From Zipacnadum sp036504235 (GTDB taxonomy: Bacteria; Armatimonadota; Zipacnadia; Zipacnadales; Zipacnadaceae): a stretch of 64,000 bases of DNA. The stretch is taken from assembly GCA_036504235.1 (NCBI GenBank), contig DASXVN010000068.1, positions 1 to 64,000 on the forward strand, given 5' to 3'. The notes under the pieces are model-generated. The model was not told the origin of the DNA. It worked only from the letters and a program-made list of their open reading frames with translations, and searched no databases. This document shows positions 53,836 to 61,099 of the stretch, piece by piece. Within the stretch, counting starts at the first letter, position 1. Each line of letters opens with the position of its first letter. The position numbers were made by a program, and so were the translations under genes.

Positions 53836-55878
53836 ATGACACCACTGGAACTGAACGCCTACGCCACCGCCGACTCGCCGACTCCCCTGCCGGCGGACCT
53901 GACGCGCCTCGCCCACGAGGGCTGGGAGGAGTTCACCGTCCGCGTCTCCGCCCCCTCGCCGGCGCGGATCGCGGAGGCCGGCGTCCGGCTGCAGCTATCA
54001 GCGGAGTTCGTCGGCCCGCGGGTGGGCCAAATGCGCGTTTTCAAGCATAACTGGCAGTCCTGGGGCGCCACCTACAGCCTCAGCCTGGAGGAGCCCGACT
54101 TCCGCGCCAATGACCCCATCAACCGGAGCTGGACGCGCAATACCCCGGCGGAGGTCCCGCCCGGCGAGATCGAGTCTGACGGGTTCATCTTGCTCCGCGG
54201 AACAGACGGCCAACACCTGCTGCTCGGCTGGCTGACCGCCTTCCGCTACCTGGGGGCCGCCGTGCTGACCCAGACCCCCACGGGCGTCGAGCTGGAGGTC
54301 TTCCAGGCCACCGAGAACGCGCCGCTGGCCGCGGGCGAGACCCTGGAGCTGGAGCCGCTGGGCCTGTGGACCGGCGCCGACCCCTCGGCGCTGCTGGCGG
54401 CCTACGCCGACGAGGTGGCCCGGCGCATGGGCGCGCGGGTCCCGGACCATACCCCGGTCGGCTGGAATCCCTACTACTTCTACTACTGCAAAGATACCAT
54501 CGCCGATTTCCGGGCCAACGCCCGCTGCCTGGCCGAGTTGCAGGAGCAACTTCCGGTCCGCTACCTGAGCACCGACGAGGGCCCCTCCCCCAACCGTGGC
54601 GACTGGTTTGCCCCCTCCGCGCGCTACCCGGAGGGCGTGGCCGAGCCGGTCCGCATCGCCCACGACCTGGGGCTGGACCCCGGCATCTGGTGGACGCCCT
54701 TCTGCGTCTCGCCGGACTGGCCGGCCCTGGCCGAGCACCCGGACTGGCTGCTCCGCGACGCCTCCGGCCAGCCGGTCCCCGTGGGCATCAGCGACCACAC
54801 CGGCCCCTACCTGCCCCTCGACGCCAGCCATCCGGGCGTGCTGGAGTTTCTGCGCGCGACCACTCGCCGGTACATGCAGATGGGCGTGAAGTTGCTCAAG
54901 ATCGACTTCTGCTACGCCGGAGCCCTCCCCGGCGTCCACCACGACCCCACGGCGACCCGCGTCACCGCGCTGCGCCAGGGGCTGCAGGTCATCCGCGAGG
55001 AGTGCGGCGATCAGGCGCTGATCCTCGGCTGCGGCATGCCCCTGCAGCCGGCGGTGGGCCTGGTGGACCTCTGCCGCATCGGCCAGGACTTCCAGCCCTA
55101 CTGGTACGCGCCCCGGGGCGACAAGAACCTGTTCGGCCGGGACATGCCCCACCGCAATATCCTCACCCGCAGTTTCCTGCACCGGCGCTGGTTCCTGGCC
55201 GACCCCGACTGCCTGTCCATCCGCCAGGATGAGACGGAACTGACCGAGACGGAGGCCCGCTCCTCCCTGCATATCGTCGGCCTGTCCGGAGGGCCGCTGT
55301 TCTACAGCGACCGCCTCCCCACCCTCTCCCCGGAGCGTCTAGACTGGTACAGCTTCGCCGGACCGCCCCCTGTCTGGCGGGAGGGGCCGACCCCCCTGGA
55401 CCTCCTGGAGGGCGAGACCCCGACCATAACCCTGGCCGCGGGCGAGAACTACTGGGTCCTGCTGCTCTACAATCCGCAGGCCGAGGAGCAAACGATCACG
55501 GCGGCCCTGGCTGGACACCTCCCGGCCGGGGAGTACGTGGCCTGGGAGCCGCTCGCGCCGCAGATCGCGCACCGCTGCGGCCCGGAGAGCCTGACCCTAT
55601 CCCTGCCGGTACCCGCCCACGGCACCCGCCTGCTGCGCCTCACGCCGCGCCGGCCCTACCCGTTCGTGGTGGGAGATACGGTCCATATCTCGCAGGGCGC
55701 GGCGCTCGGCCTGCGGGAGGATTACCACCGCGAATCCCTGCTGGTGTCCGGGCACAGCGAGCTCCGCCGGCACGGCGCGGTGTACGTCTATGACCCGGCC
55801 CGGGACGCCTGCGTCGCCCTGCCCTTCACCGGCCCCGGCCACTGGTCGGCGGAATACCCCGGCGAGGCGGACGCCTGA
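53836..55878 (+). CDS. GH36-type alpha-galactosidase (clan GH-D)
   Basis: The 680-residue protein starts at ATG 53836, eight bases after GGAGG; the frame extends upstream without a site. An N-terminal beta-supersandwich (about 1-210) contains FKHNWQSWGATYSLSL. The barrel follows with VGWNPYYFYYCKDTIADFRA and GIWWTPFCVSPDW, and the nucleophile strand GVKLLKIDFCYAGALPGV places Asp357 in the K-x-D motif of melibiases. The acid/base strand is likely QDFQPYWYA, a few residues after GLVDLCRIG. There is no signal peptide. A C-terminal beta domain ends the protein. It precedes the radical SAM cluster by about 100 bases but is probably unrelated. Substrate specificity within GH36/GH27 is uncertain. 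Confidence 0.87.
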   Translation: MTPLELNAYATADSPTPLPADLTRLAHEGWEEFTVRVSAPSPARIAEAGVRLQLSAEFVGPRVGQMRVFKHNWQSWGATYSLSLEEPDFRANDPINRSWTRNTPAEVPPGEIESDGFILLRGTDGQHLLLGWLTAFRYLGAAVLTQTPTGVELEVFQATENAPLAAGETLELEPLGLWTGADPSALLAAYADEVARRMGARVPDHTPVGWNPYYFYYCKDTIADFRANARCLAELQEQLPVRYLSTDEGPSPNRGDWFAPSARYPEGVAEPVRIAHDLGLDPGIWWTPFCVSPDWPALAEHPDWLLRDASGQPVPVGISDHTGPYLPLDASHPGVLEFLRATTRRYMQMGVKLLKIDFCYAGALPGVHHDPTATRVTALRQGLQVIREECGDQALILGCGMPLQPAVGLVDLCRIGQDFQPYWYAPRGDKNLFGRDMPHRNILTRSFLHRRWFLADPDCLSIRQDETELTETEARSSLHIVGLSGGPLFYSDRLPTLSPERLDWYSFAGPPPVWREGPTPLDLLEGETPTITLAAGENYWVLLLYNPQAEEQTITAALAGHLPAGEYVAWEPLAPQIAHRCGPESLTLSLPVPAHGTRLLRLTPRRPYPFVVGDTVHISQGAALGLREDYHRESLLVSGHSELRRHGAVYVYDPARDACVALPFTGPGHWSAEYPGEADA

Positions 55879-55984
55879 GCGGCAGGATTTCGCCCTTTTC
55901 CGGCGAAAGAAGTAAGCCTATCTTACTCCCGTCCGCTCCCCAGGAGGAGAGGAGTCGCGGCCCCGCGCCCACACTCCGTCGCTC

Positions 55985-56326
55985 ATGATGACACTTGCCT
56001 ACTTGCTCTCCGCCCTGGTCGCCCTAGGCGGCCTGATCTTCCTGATCGGCTCCAGCCAGGGCCACACCGTGCCCCGCATCGTCATCGGCCTGGTGCTGCT
56101 CGGCGCGGCCTTCCTCATCAGCTACCTCGCCCGCCTCAAGATGCCGGAGCGGACCATCGTGCAGAAAATTGACCTCACCGGCGATGTTTCCGCGCAGGAG
56201 CTACACTGCAAGGCCTGCGGCGGCCAGTTGGACTCCAAGAGCGTCACCGTGCAGGCGGGAGCCATCTTCATCAAGTGCCCCTACTGCGGCGCCGCCTACC
56301 AGATCGAGGAGGCCCCCAAGTGGTAG
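55985..56326 (+). CDS. Small membrane protein with C-terminal zinc ribbon
   Basis: The 113-residue protein has two N-terminal membrane helices (about 2-23, LAYLLSALVALGGLIFLIGS, and about 31-48, IVIGLVLLGAAFLISYLA). A cytoplasmic tail ends in a zinc ribbon with two C-x-x-C knuckles (HCKACGGQLD and IKCPYCGAAY). The start has no close Shine-Dalgarno; a GAGGAGAGGAG stretch lies about 45 bases upstream. Its 3' end overlaps the radical SAM gene by seven bases, and the GAGGAGG within its coding sequence is that gene's ribosome site. It therefore belongs to the radical SAM cluster, perhaps as a membrane scaffold or adaptor. No known family name can be given. Confidence 0.8.
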   Translation: MMTLAYLLSALVALGGLIFLIGSSQGHTVPRIVIGLVLLGAAFLISYLARLKMPERTIVQKIDLTGDVSAQELHCKACGGQLDSKSVTVQAGAIFIKCPYCGAAYQIEEAPKW

Positions 56327-57762
56327 AGGCCCTCCGCCAGGCGGGCCGGCGCGCCACCGCCTGGGTCCGGGCGGACCTAACGGCCTGCCGCCGGCACCTC
56401 AGCGGTGCCGTGGAGCTAGCCCCGCCGGGCCTGTACCCGTACCGGTACGAGACGCCGGACAGCCGCCTCTGGCTGCAGTTGCGCGTCCACGCGGACCGCA
56501 GCGGCCTGCTGTTCATCAACGGCACCCAGACCCTGCACCTCGCCCCCACCGAGGCGGAACTGGTCAAGCTCACGCTAGACCAGACGCCCCGCCCGGCGGC
56601 GCTGGCCGCGCTGCAGCACGCCTACCCGCGCGTTCCCCGCGAGGAGCTGACGGCGCACCTCCACCGCCTGGCGGCCCTCGTCGCCCGCGTGCAGGACCCG
56701 ACCGGCGACCGGTGCGTCTGCGATCTCCTCGGGCCCCAGCCGGCGCCTTTCGCGGTGCGCGCGACCGCCCCCTACAAGGCCGATCTGGCCCTGGATTACG
56801 CCTGCAACAACCGCTGCGCGCACTGCTACAACGATCCGGCGCGCCGGAATCTGCCCGCCATGCCCACCGCCGAGTGGCGGCGAATCCTGGACAAACTGCG
56901 CGCCATCGGCGTCCCTTACGTGATCTTCACCGGCGGGGAGCCCACCCTGCGCGCGGACCTGCCGGAGCTGGTGGCCCACGCGCACGCCCTCGGCCAGATC
57001 ACCGGCCTGAACACCAACGGGCGGCTCCTGCGCGACCCCGCGCGGGCCACGGCGCTACGGGAGGCGGGCCTAGACCATGTACAGGTGACGCTCAACGCGC
57101 CCGAGCCGGCGACCCACGACCGCCTCTCCGGGGCCTGCGCCTGGGAGGAGACCGTCGCCGGCCTCCGCGCCGCCCACACCGCGGGTCTGCACGTGCTCAC
57201 CAACACGACTTTGCTGCGCGACAACCTGTCCTCGGCGCTGGAGATGGTGGAGTTCCTGCACGCGCTGGGCGTGCGGACCTGCGCCATGAACGGGCTGATC
57301 CACTCCGGCTGCGGCGCACGCCATCCGGGAGCGCTCACGCCCGAGGAACTCGCGCCGCGGCTCGTCCAGGTCCGCGACCGCGCCGCGGAGCTAGGCCTGC
57401 GCTTCCTGTGGTACACGCCCACGCCCTATTGCGAGCTGTCCCCGCTGGAGTTGGGGCTGGGGCCGCGCTGCTGCAACGCCGCGGAGTACTCGGTCTGCGT
57501 AGAGCCGGACGGCTCCGTGTTGCCCTGCCAGTCATACTACGTGGCCGCCGGCAACCTGCGCACCGACCCCTGGGAGCGGATCTGGGAGAGCGACCTCTTC
57601 CGCAGCTTCCGCGACCGCCGCGAGCAACCGCAAGCGGCGGGGCTGCCGGAGCGCTGCTGGGACTGCGAGGACCTCATGCTGTGTGGGGGAGGCTGCCACC
57701 TCGAGCGCGAGCGCGCCGCCGCCCCTTCTGGTCAGGAGAACGTTGCGGTGTGCCCGAGGTGA
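56320..57762 (+). CDS. Radical SAM/SPASM enzyme with PqqD-like N-terminus (peptide-maturase type)
   Basis: Starting at GTG 56320 (GAGGAGG seven bases before), the protein has 480 residues. Residues about 40-130 resemble a PqqD/RiPP-recognition domain (LRVHADRSGLLFINGTQTLH, LAPTEAELVKLTL). The radical SAM cluster motif CNNRCAHCYND uses Cys162, Cys166 and Cys169. The SAM-binding FTGGEPTLRADL and a later TLNAPEPATHDRLSG are intact. The C-terminal SPASM region contains CCNAAEYSVCVEPDGSVLPC and CWDCEDLMLCGGGC (Cys446, 449, 455, 459), ligands for auxiliary 4Fe-4S clusters. SPASM enzymes commonly modify peptides or proteins. The likely target is the Cys-tailed membrane protein three genes downstream; this is inference from operon structure. 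Confidence 0.92.
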   Translation: MVEALRQAGRRATAWVRADLTACRRHLSGAVELAPPGLYPYRYETPDSRLWLQLRVHADRSGLLFINGTQTLHLAPTEAELVKLTLDQTPRPAALAALQHAYPRVPREELTAHLHRLAALVARVQDPTGDRCVCDLLGPQPAPFAVRATAPYKADLALDYACNNRCAHCYNDPARRNLPAMPTAEWRRILDKLRAIGVPYVIFTGGEPTLRADLPELVAHAHALGQITGLNTNGRLLRDPARATALREAGLDHVQVTLNAPEPATHDRLSGACAWEETVAGLRAAHTAGLHVLTNTTLLRDNLSSALEMVEFLHALGVRTCAMNGLIHSGCGARHPGALTPEELAPRLVQVRDRAAELGLRFLWYTPTPYCELSPLELGLGPRCCNAAEYSVCVEPDGSVLPCQSYYVAAGNLRTDPWERIWESDLFRSFRDRREQPQAAGLPERCWDCEDLMLCGGGCHLERERAAAPSGQENVAVCPR

Positions 57763-57766
57763 GTCT

Positions 57767-59080
57767 ATGAGTGGACCCGGCTTGATTGCACGCATTATGG
57801 AGCGCATCGGAGCCTACCGGGAAGACGGCCACGTGTCGCCGGGGCTCTACGAATATCAGCGCGGCGAGGCCGGGCGGCAAATCCGCCTGCACCTGCGCGT
57901 GGACCCCGACGGGAGCGGGCTGCTGTTGGTGAACGCCGCCGAGGCCGCCACGCTCTCCCCCACCGGGGTGCTGCTGGCGCATGGCCTGCTGGAAGGCGAC
58001 AGCGACGAGACCCTCGTGCGCCGGGTGCGCGGCGTCTTCCGCGTCAGCGGGCCGGAACTGGCCGCCGATCTGGCGCGGATTGCTGAGCTGCTCTCCGGCG
58101 CCGCGCCGCCCGCCGGGGGCTACCCGGTGGTGGACCTGGGCGGCGGTAGCGCCGAGCGGGGCCGGCAACTGGCCGCGCCCTACCGCGCCGACCTGGTGCC
58201 CGGAGACCCGGTCCGCACCCGCGCCCTGCTCCAGCGTCTCTGGCAGGCGGGCATCCCCCACGTGACCTTCCTGGCCACTCCGCAGAACGGTCTGGACCTG
58301 CCGACGCTGGTGGAGGCGGCCGGGGATATCGGCATGATCACCGGCGTCCGCAGCCTGGCAAGCTGGCTGACCCCGGAGGCGATTGACCTGTGCGTGCAGG
58401 CCGGCCTGGACCACCTGAGCCTGCTCTACGTCTCCGCCGACCCCGCAGTCCACGACGAGCTGGCCGGAGCCGGCGACCACGCCCGCGTGCTGGCGGCTTT
58501 CGCCCAGGGCGAGCAACTGAAACTAGCCGTCGCCGCGCAGGTGCCCCTCTGGGCGAGTAACCTGGGGGAGGCGCTGGAGGACACCATCATCGCGGTCCAT
58601 AGGGCCGGGGTGCATAATCTGACCTTCTTCGCCCTGGCCTGCCCGAATGACGACCAGGCCAGTCAGGCGGCCGGGGCGCTCCCGGCGCGGGCGCTCCCGC
58701 AGGTGGCGCTGACCATCGAGGAGACCTCAGCGCGGGTGCAGACCCGTTTCGTCTGGACGCCACCAGTGCGCTTTGATCCCGGCCGGAGCCTGGCCGCGCA
58801 GGTGGTCGCCGGCCCGCGCACCGAGGGCGACGTGGCGGTGCGCGTGGAGGCTGACGGCTCGGTGCTCCCCGCCCGCGGCAGCCGCGAGTGCGTGGGCAAC
58901 GTGCTCAGCGACACCTGGGAGCGTATCTGGGACCACGCCTGCTTCGCCCGCTACCGCGAGCGCCTGGCCGCGCCGACCCGCTGCGGCGACTGTCCCGACC
59001 TGGTGATCTGCGCGACGGACTGCCCCAAAGACCCCGAGGGCTGGAGCGACGACCGCCGCCCCGAGGAGGAAGCGTCATGA
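57767..59080 (+). CDS. Degenerate radical SAM/SPASM paralogue lacking the CxxxCxxC motif
   Basis: From ATG 57767 (GAGGTG before it), the 437-residue protein aligns along its length with the enzyme just upstream: the PqqD-like start (LHLRVDPDGSGLLLVNAAEA), APYRADL, the GIPHVTF strand, LDHLSLLYVSADPAVHDELAG, and the SPASM end WERIWDHACFARY with CGDCPDLVICATDC (Cys406, 409, 415, 419). Where the active enzyme has CNNRCAHCY this one has DPVRTRALL with no cysteine, and GGEP is replaced by ATPQNG. It should not bind the SAM cluster, yet it keeps the last SPASM cysteine set. It is best seen as a pseudoenzyme partner or substrate-binding subunit. It lies four bases after the active gene. Confidence 0.85.
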   Translation: MSGPGLIARIMERIGAYREDGHVSPGLYEYQRGEAGRQIRLHLRVDPDGSGLLLVNAAEAATLSPTGVLLAHGLLEGDSDETLVRRVRGVFRVSGPELAADLARIAELLSGAAPPAGGYPVVDLGGGSAERGRQLAAPYRADLVPGDPVRTRALLQRLWQAGIPHVTFLATPQNGLDLPTLVEAAGDIGMITGVRSLASWLTPEAIDLCVQAGLDHLSLLYVSADPAVHDELAGAGDHARVLAAFAQGEQLKLAVAAQVPLWASNLGEALEDTIIAVHRAGVHNLTFFALACPNDDQASQAAGALPARALPQVALTIEETSARVQTRFVWTPPVRFDPGRSLAAQVVAGPRTEGDVAVRVEADGSVLPARGSRECVGNVLSDTWERIWDHACFARYRERLAAPTRCGDCPDLVICATDCPKDPEGWSDDRRPEEEAS

Positions 59081-60870
59081 ATATCCGACGCGTCTGGCTA
59101 ATCCTGGCCCTGGCCCTGCTGTTTCCCGCGGCGGCCTGGTGCGATTACAGCTACGCTATCCCCAAAATGGAGCTGGCGATCACCCCCCAAAAGGACGCCT
59201 CGGTGCTGCTGGAGTACACGATCGTTTTCGCCTGCCAGCCGGGCGCGGACCCCAAGGACGTGGTGGATGTGGGCCTGCCCGACCGCCACTACGATCTGAG
59301 CAACATGAAGGCCGCGCTGAACGGCAAACCGCTCACGGACATCCGCAAGTCCACCGTGCTCGATTCCGCCGTGGAGGTCCACTTCCCCGACCCGATCCAG
59401 CCCGGGGCCAAGGGGACCTTCACCTTCTCCTGTACCATGCCCGACCGGGTCTACCAGGACACCACCGACAAAACGATGGCCTCTCTGCGCATGACCCCCA
59501 CCTATTTCAACCCGAAGTATGTGGTGGGCAACACCGACCTGAGCATCGTGGTCTACCTGCCGCTGTCGGTCAAGCCCACCGACCTGCGTACCCAGCTAAA
59601 CCAGTCCTTTACCGCCAAAGGCATCGTCAAGAACCACACCTTCGCGGCCTGGTACCTCAAGGGCACGCGGATGGACGACAAGCACGAGATCGGGATTTCC
59701 TTCCCCCGGGCGTGGATGGACCATGTGGTGGTGCAGACCGCCTGGGACCTCGCCTGGAAATGGTGGACGGAGAGCGACGGCGCTCGCCTGGCGTGGGGGC
59801 TGCTGCTCTTCGTCCTGCTGGGCATCTGGTTCTTCCGCATGACCCGCGGCACCGGCTGCACCCTGTACGTGATCATCCTGGTGCTCCTGGGGATCTTCTG
59901 GGCCAACAGCCCGGCGCTGGAGTTGCTGGGCCTGCCGGTGCTGATCGCCGTCTGGGTGCTCACCGGCCGCTGGCAGGGGGCCAAGAAGCGCGACTACCTG
60001 CCGGCGATCGCCTCGGTCAAGGGCGGCGGGATCAAGCGCGGCCTGACCGTGCCCGAGGCCGCGGTGGTCCTGGAGGTGCCGCTCAACAAGGTTCTGGCCC
60101 TGGTGCTCTTTGGGATGCTCACCAAAAAGCTCCTGCTCCAGAAACAAGCCGATCCGCTGCTGGTCGTCCCCGCTCCCGGCTATGAGGGCCCCCCGGCGGA
60201 GCGGCGCAAGACCGCCGCGGCGCAGGGCAATGTCATCCGCGGCTACGAGCAGGAGTTCCTGGACGCCCTCGCCGCCGCCCCGGAGAAGAACGTGCCGGAT
60301 GTAGACTTCAAGGCCGCGATGAAGGAGCTGGTGAGCGGCACCGCTCAGGGCCTGGCCGGCTTTGACCTGGACGCCACCCGGGAGTATTACCAGACCATCG
60401 TCAGCAAGGCCTGGGCCGACGCGAAGGCCCTGGGCGACGTGGACCAGCGGACCTCCTTCGTGGACAACAATCTGCTCTGGCTGATGATGGCGCCGAATTA
60501 TAACGACAATTTCGGCATGTGGGGTCACGGCGGCTACTACTACTCCGCCCCCTGGACCCGCGGCGCCCCGCTGGACCTCGGCGGCGGCGGAGTACCCGCC
60601 CCCGCGCCCGGCAACACCACCAGTCTCGGCGATGTGGCCGGCTCCTTCGCGGGCTGGGCCGAGAACGTCAGCGGCAAGCTGGCGGGCACGGTGGACCCCG
60701 CCAATCTGGGTCTGCCCTCGGGCTCGATTGATCTGTCCGGGTTGGACAAGGTCAGCGGCGAGGTCCTCTCCTCCATGGCCTCCGGTTCCGGCGGAGGGGG
60801 AGGCGGGGGCGGAGGTTGCGCCTGCGCCGGCTGCGCCTGTGCCTGCGCCTGCGCGGGGGGCGGCCGCTAA
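59077..60870 (+). CDS. DUF2207-like membrane protein with C-terminal Gly9 and Cys-Ala tail
   Basis: ATG 59077 overlaps the previous stop by four bases with GAGGAGGAAG upstream, giving 597 residues; the open frame extends further upstream but inside the previous gene. A signal peptide (MNIRRVWLILALALLFPAAAWC) precedes an extracytoplasmic beta domain (about 24-235). Three membrane helices follow (about 239-254, 261-276, 279-297), then a cytoplasmic winged-helix-like part (about 310-355, GLTVPEAAVVLEVPLNKVLA). The C-terminus is extraordinary: nine glycines (572-580), then CACAGCACACACA (581-593) with six cysteines, then GGGR. The layout recalls DUF2207/TIGR04222-type proteins. The tail is the probable substrate of the adjacent radical SAM enzyme. 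Function is unknown. Confidence 0.85.
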   Translation: MNIRRVWLILALALLFPAAAWCDYSYAIPKMELAITPQKDASVLLEYTIVFACQPGADPKDVVDVGLPDRHYDLSNMKAALNGKPLTDIRKSTVLDSAVEVHFPDPIQPGAKGTFTFSCTMPDRVYQDTTDKTMASLRMTPTYFNPKYVVGNTDLSIVVYLPLSVKPTDLRTQLNQSFTAKGIVKNHTFAAWYLKGTRMDDKHEIGISFPRAWMDHVVVQTAWDLAWKWWTESDGARLAWGLLLFVLLGIWFFRMTRGTGCTLYVIILVLLGIFWANSPALELLGLPVLIAVWVLTGRWQGAKKRDYLPAIASVKGGGIKRGLTVPEAAVVLEVPLNKVLALVLFGMLTKKLLLQKQADPLLVVPAPGYEGPPAERRKTAAAQGNVIRGYEQEFLDALAAAPEKNVPDVDFKAAMKELVSGTAQGLAGFDLDATREYYQTIVSKAWADAKALGDVDQRTSFVDNNLLWLMMAPNYNDNFGMWGHGGYYYSAPWTRGAPLDLGGGGVPAPAPGNTTSLGDVAGSFAGWAENVSGKLAGTVDPANLGLPSGSIDLSGLDKVSGEVLSSMASGSGGGGGGGGGCACAGCACACACAGGGR

Positions 60871-61036
60871 GACCCGGCGAACCCAGCCGGCCTCCGGCAA
60901 GTCCTTGTGCATAAGGGGGGAGCACCGGCCGGCCCGGCGCTGGTCGGGCCGTTTCCCCCTGTAGGCAACAACGGGGGCCGAGCGGACCTGGCGCCGACGC
61001 CGCCGCCCCGAAACCGGTTTCGATTTTGTGCCCGGT

Positions 61037-61067
61037 GTATGAAATTCATACTGTATGAATTTCATGC
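61037..61067 (+). promoter_or_regulatory. Tandem palindromic operators upstream of pgi-gnd-zwf
   Basis: GTATGAAATTCATAC (61037-61051) is a perfect 15-base palindrome around a central A. After one base, GTATGAATTTCATGC (61053-61067) repeats it with one mismatch. The pair also forms one larger inverted repeat (61034-61070). The stretch is AT-rich in a very GC-rich context and lies 33 bases before the pgi ATG. A weak promoter (TTGTGC near 61026, TACTGT near 61049, 17-base spacing) would overlap it, fitting repression. The regulator is unknown. Confidence 0.65.
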
Positions 61068-61099
61068 ACCACGCTTACCTCAACCGATAGGAGAAACTC

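Noticed and set aside
58888..59076. N-terminal extension of the Cys-tailed membrane protein
   Set aside because: The extension lies inside the preceding gene. The ATG at 59077 has GAGGAGGAAG and begins a normal signal peptide.
60895..60965. Terminator after the Cys-tailed membrane protein
   Set aside because: A GC-rich imperfect hairpin (GGGGGGAG to TTTCCCCC) exists, but no T run follows, so I did not list it as a terminator.
61037..61067. HexR site before pgi-gnd-zwf
   Set aside because: The palindrome GTATGAAATTCATAC does not fit the TGTARTnnnAYTACA-type pattern I associate with HexR, and no hexR gene is adjacent.
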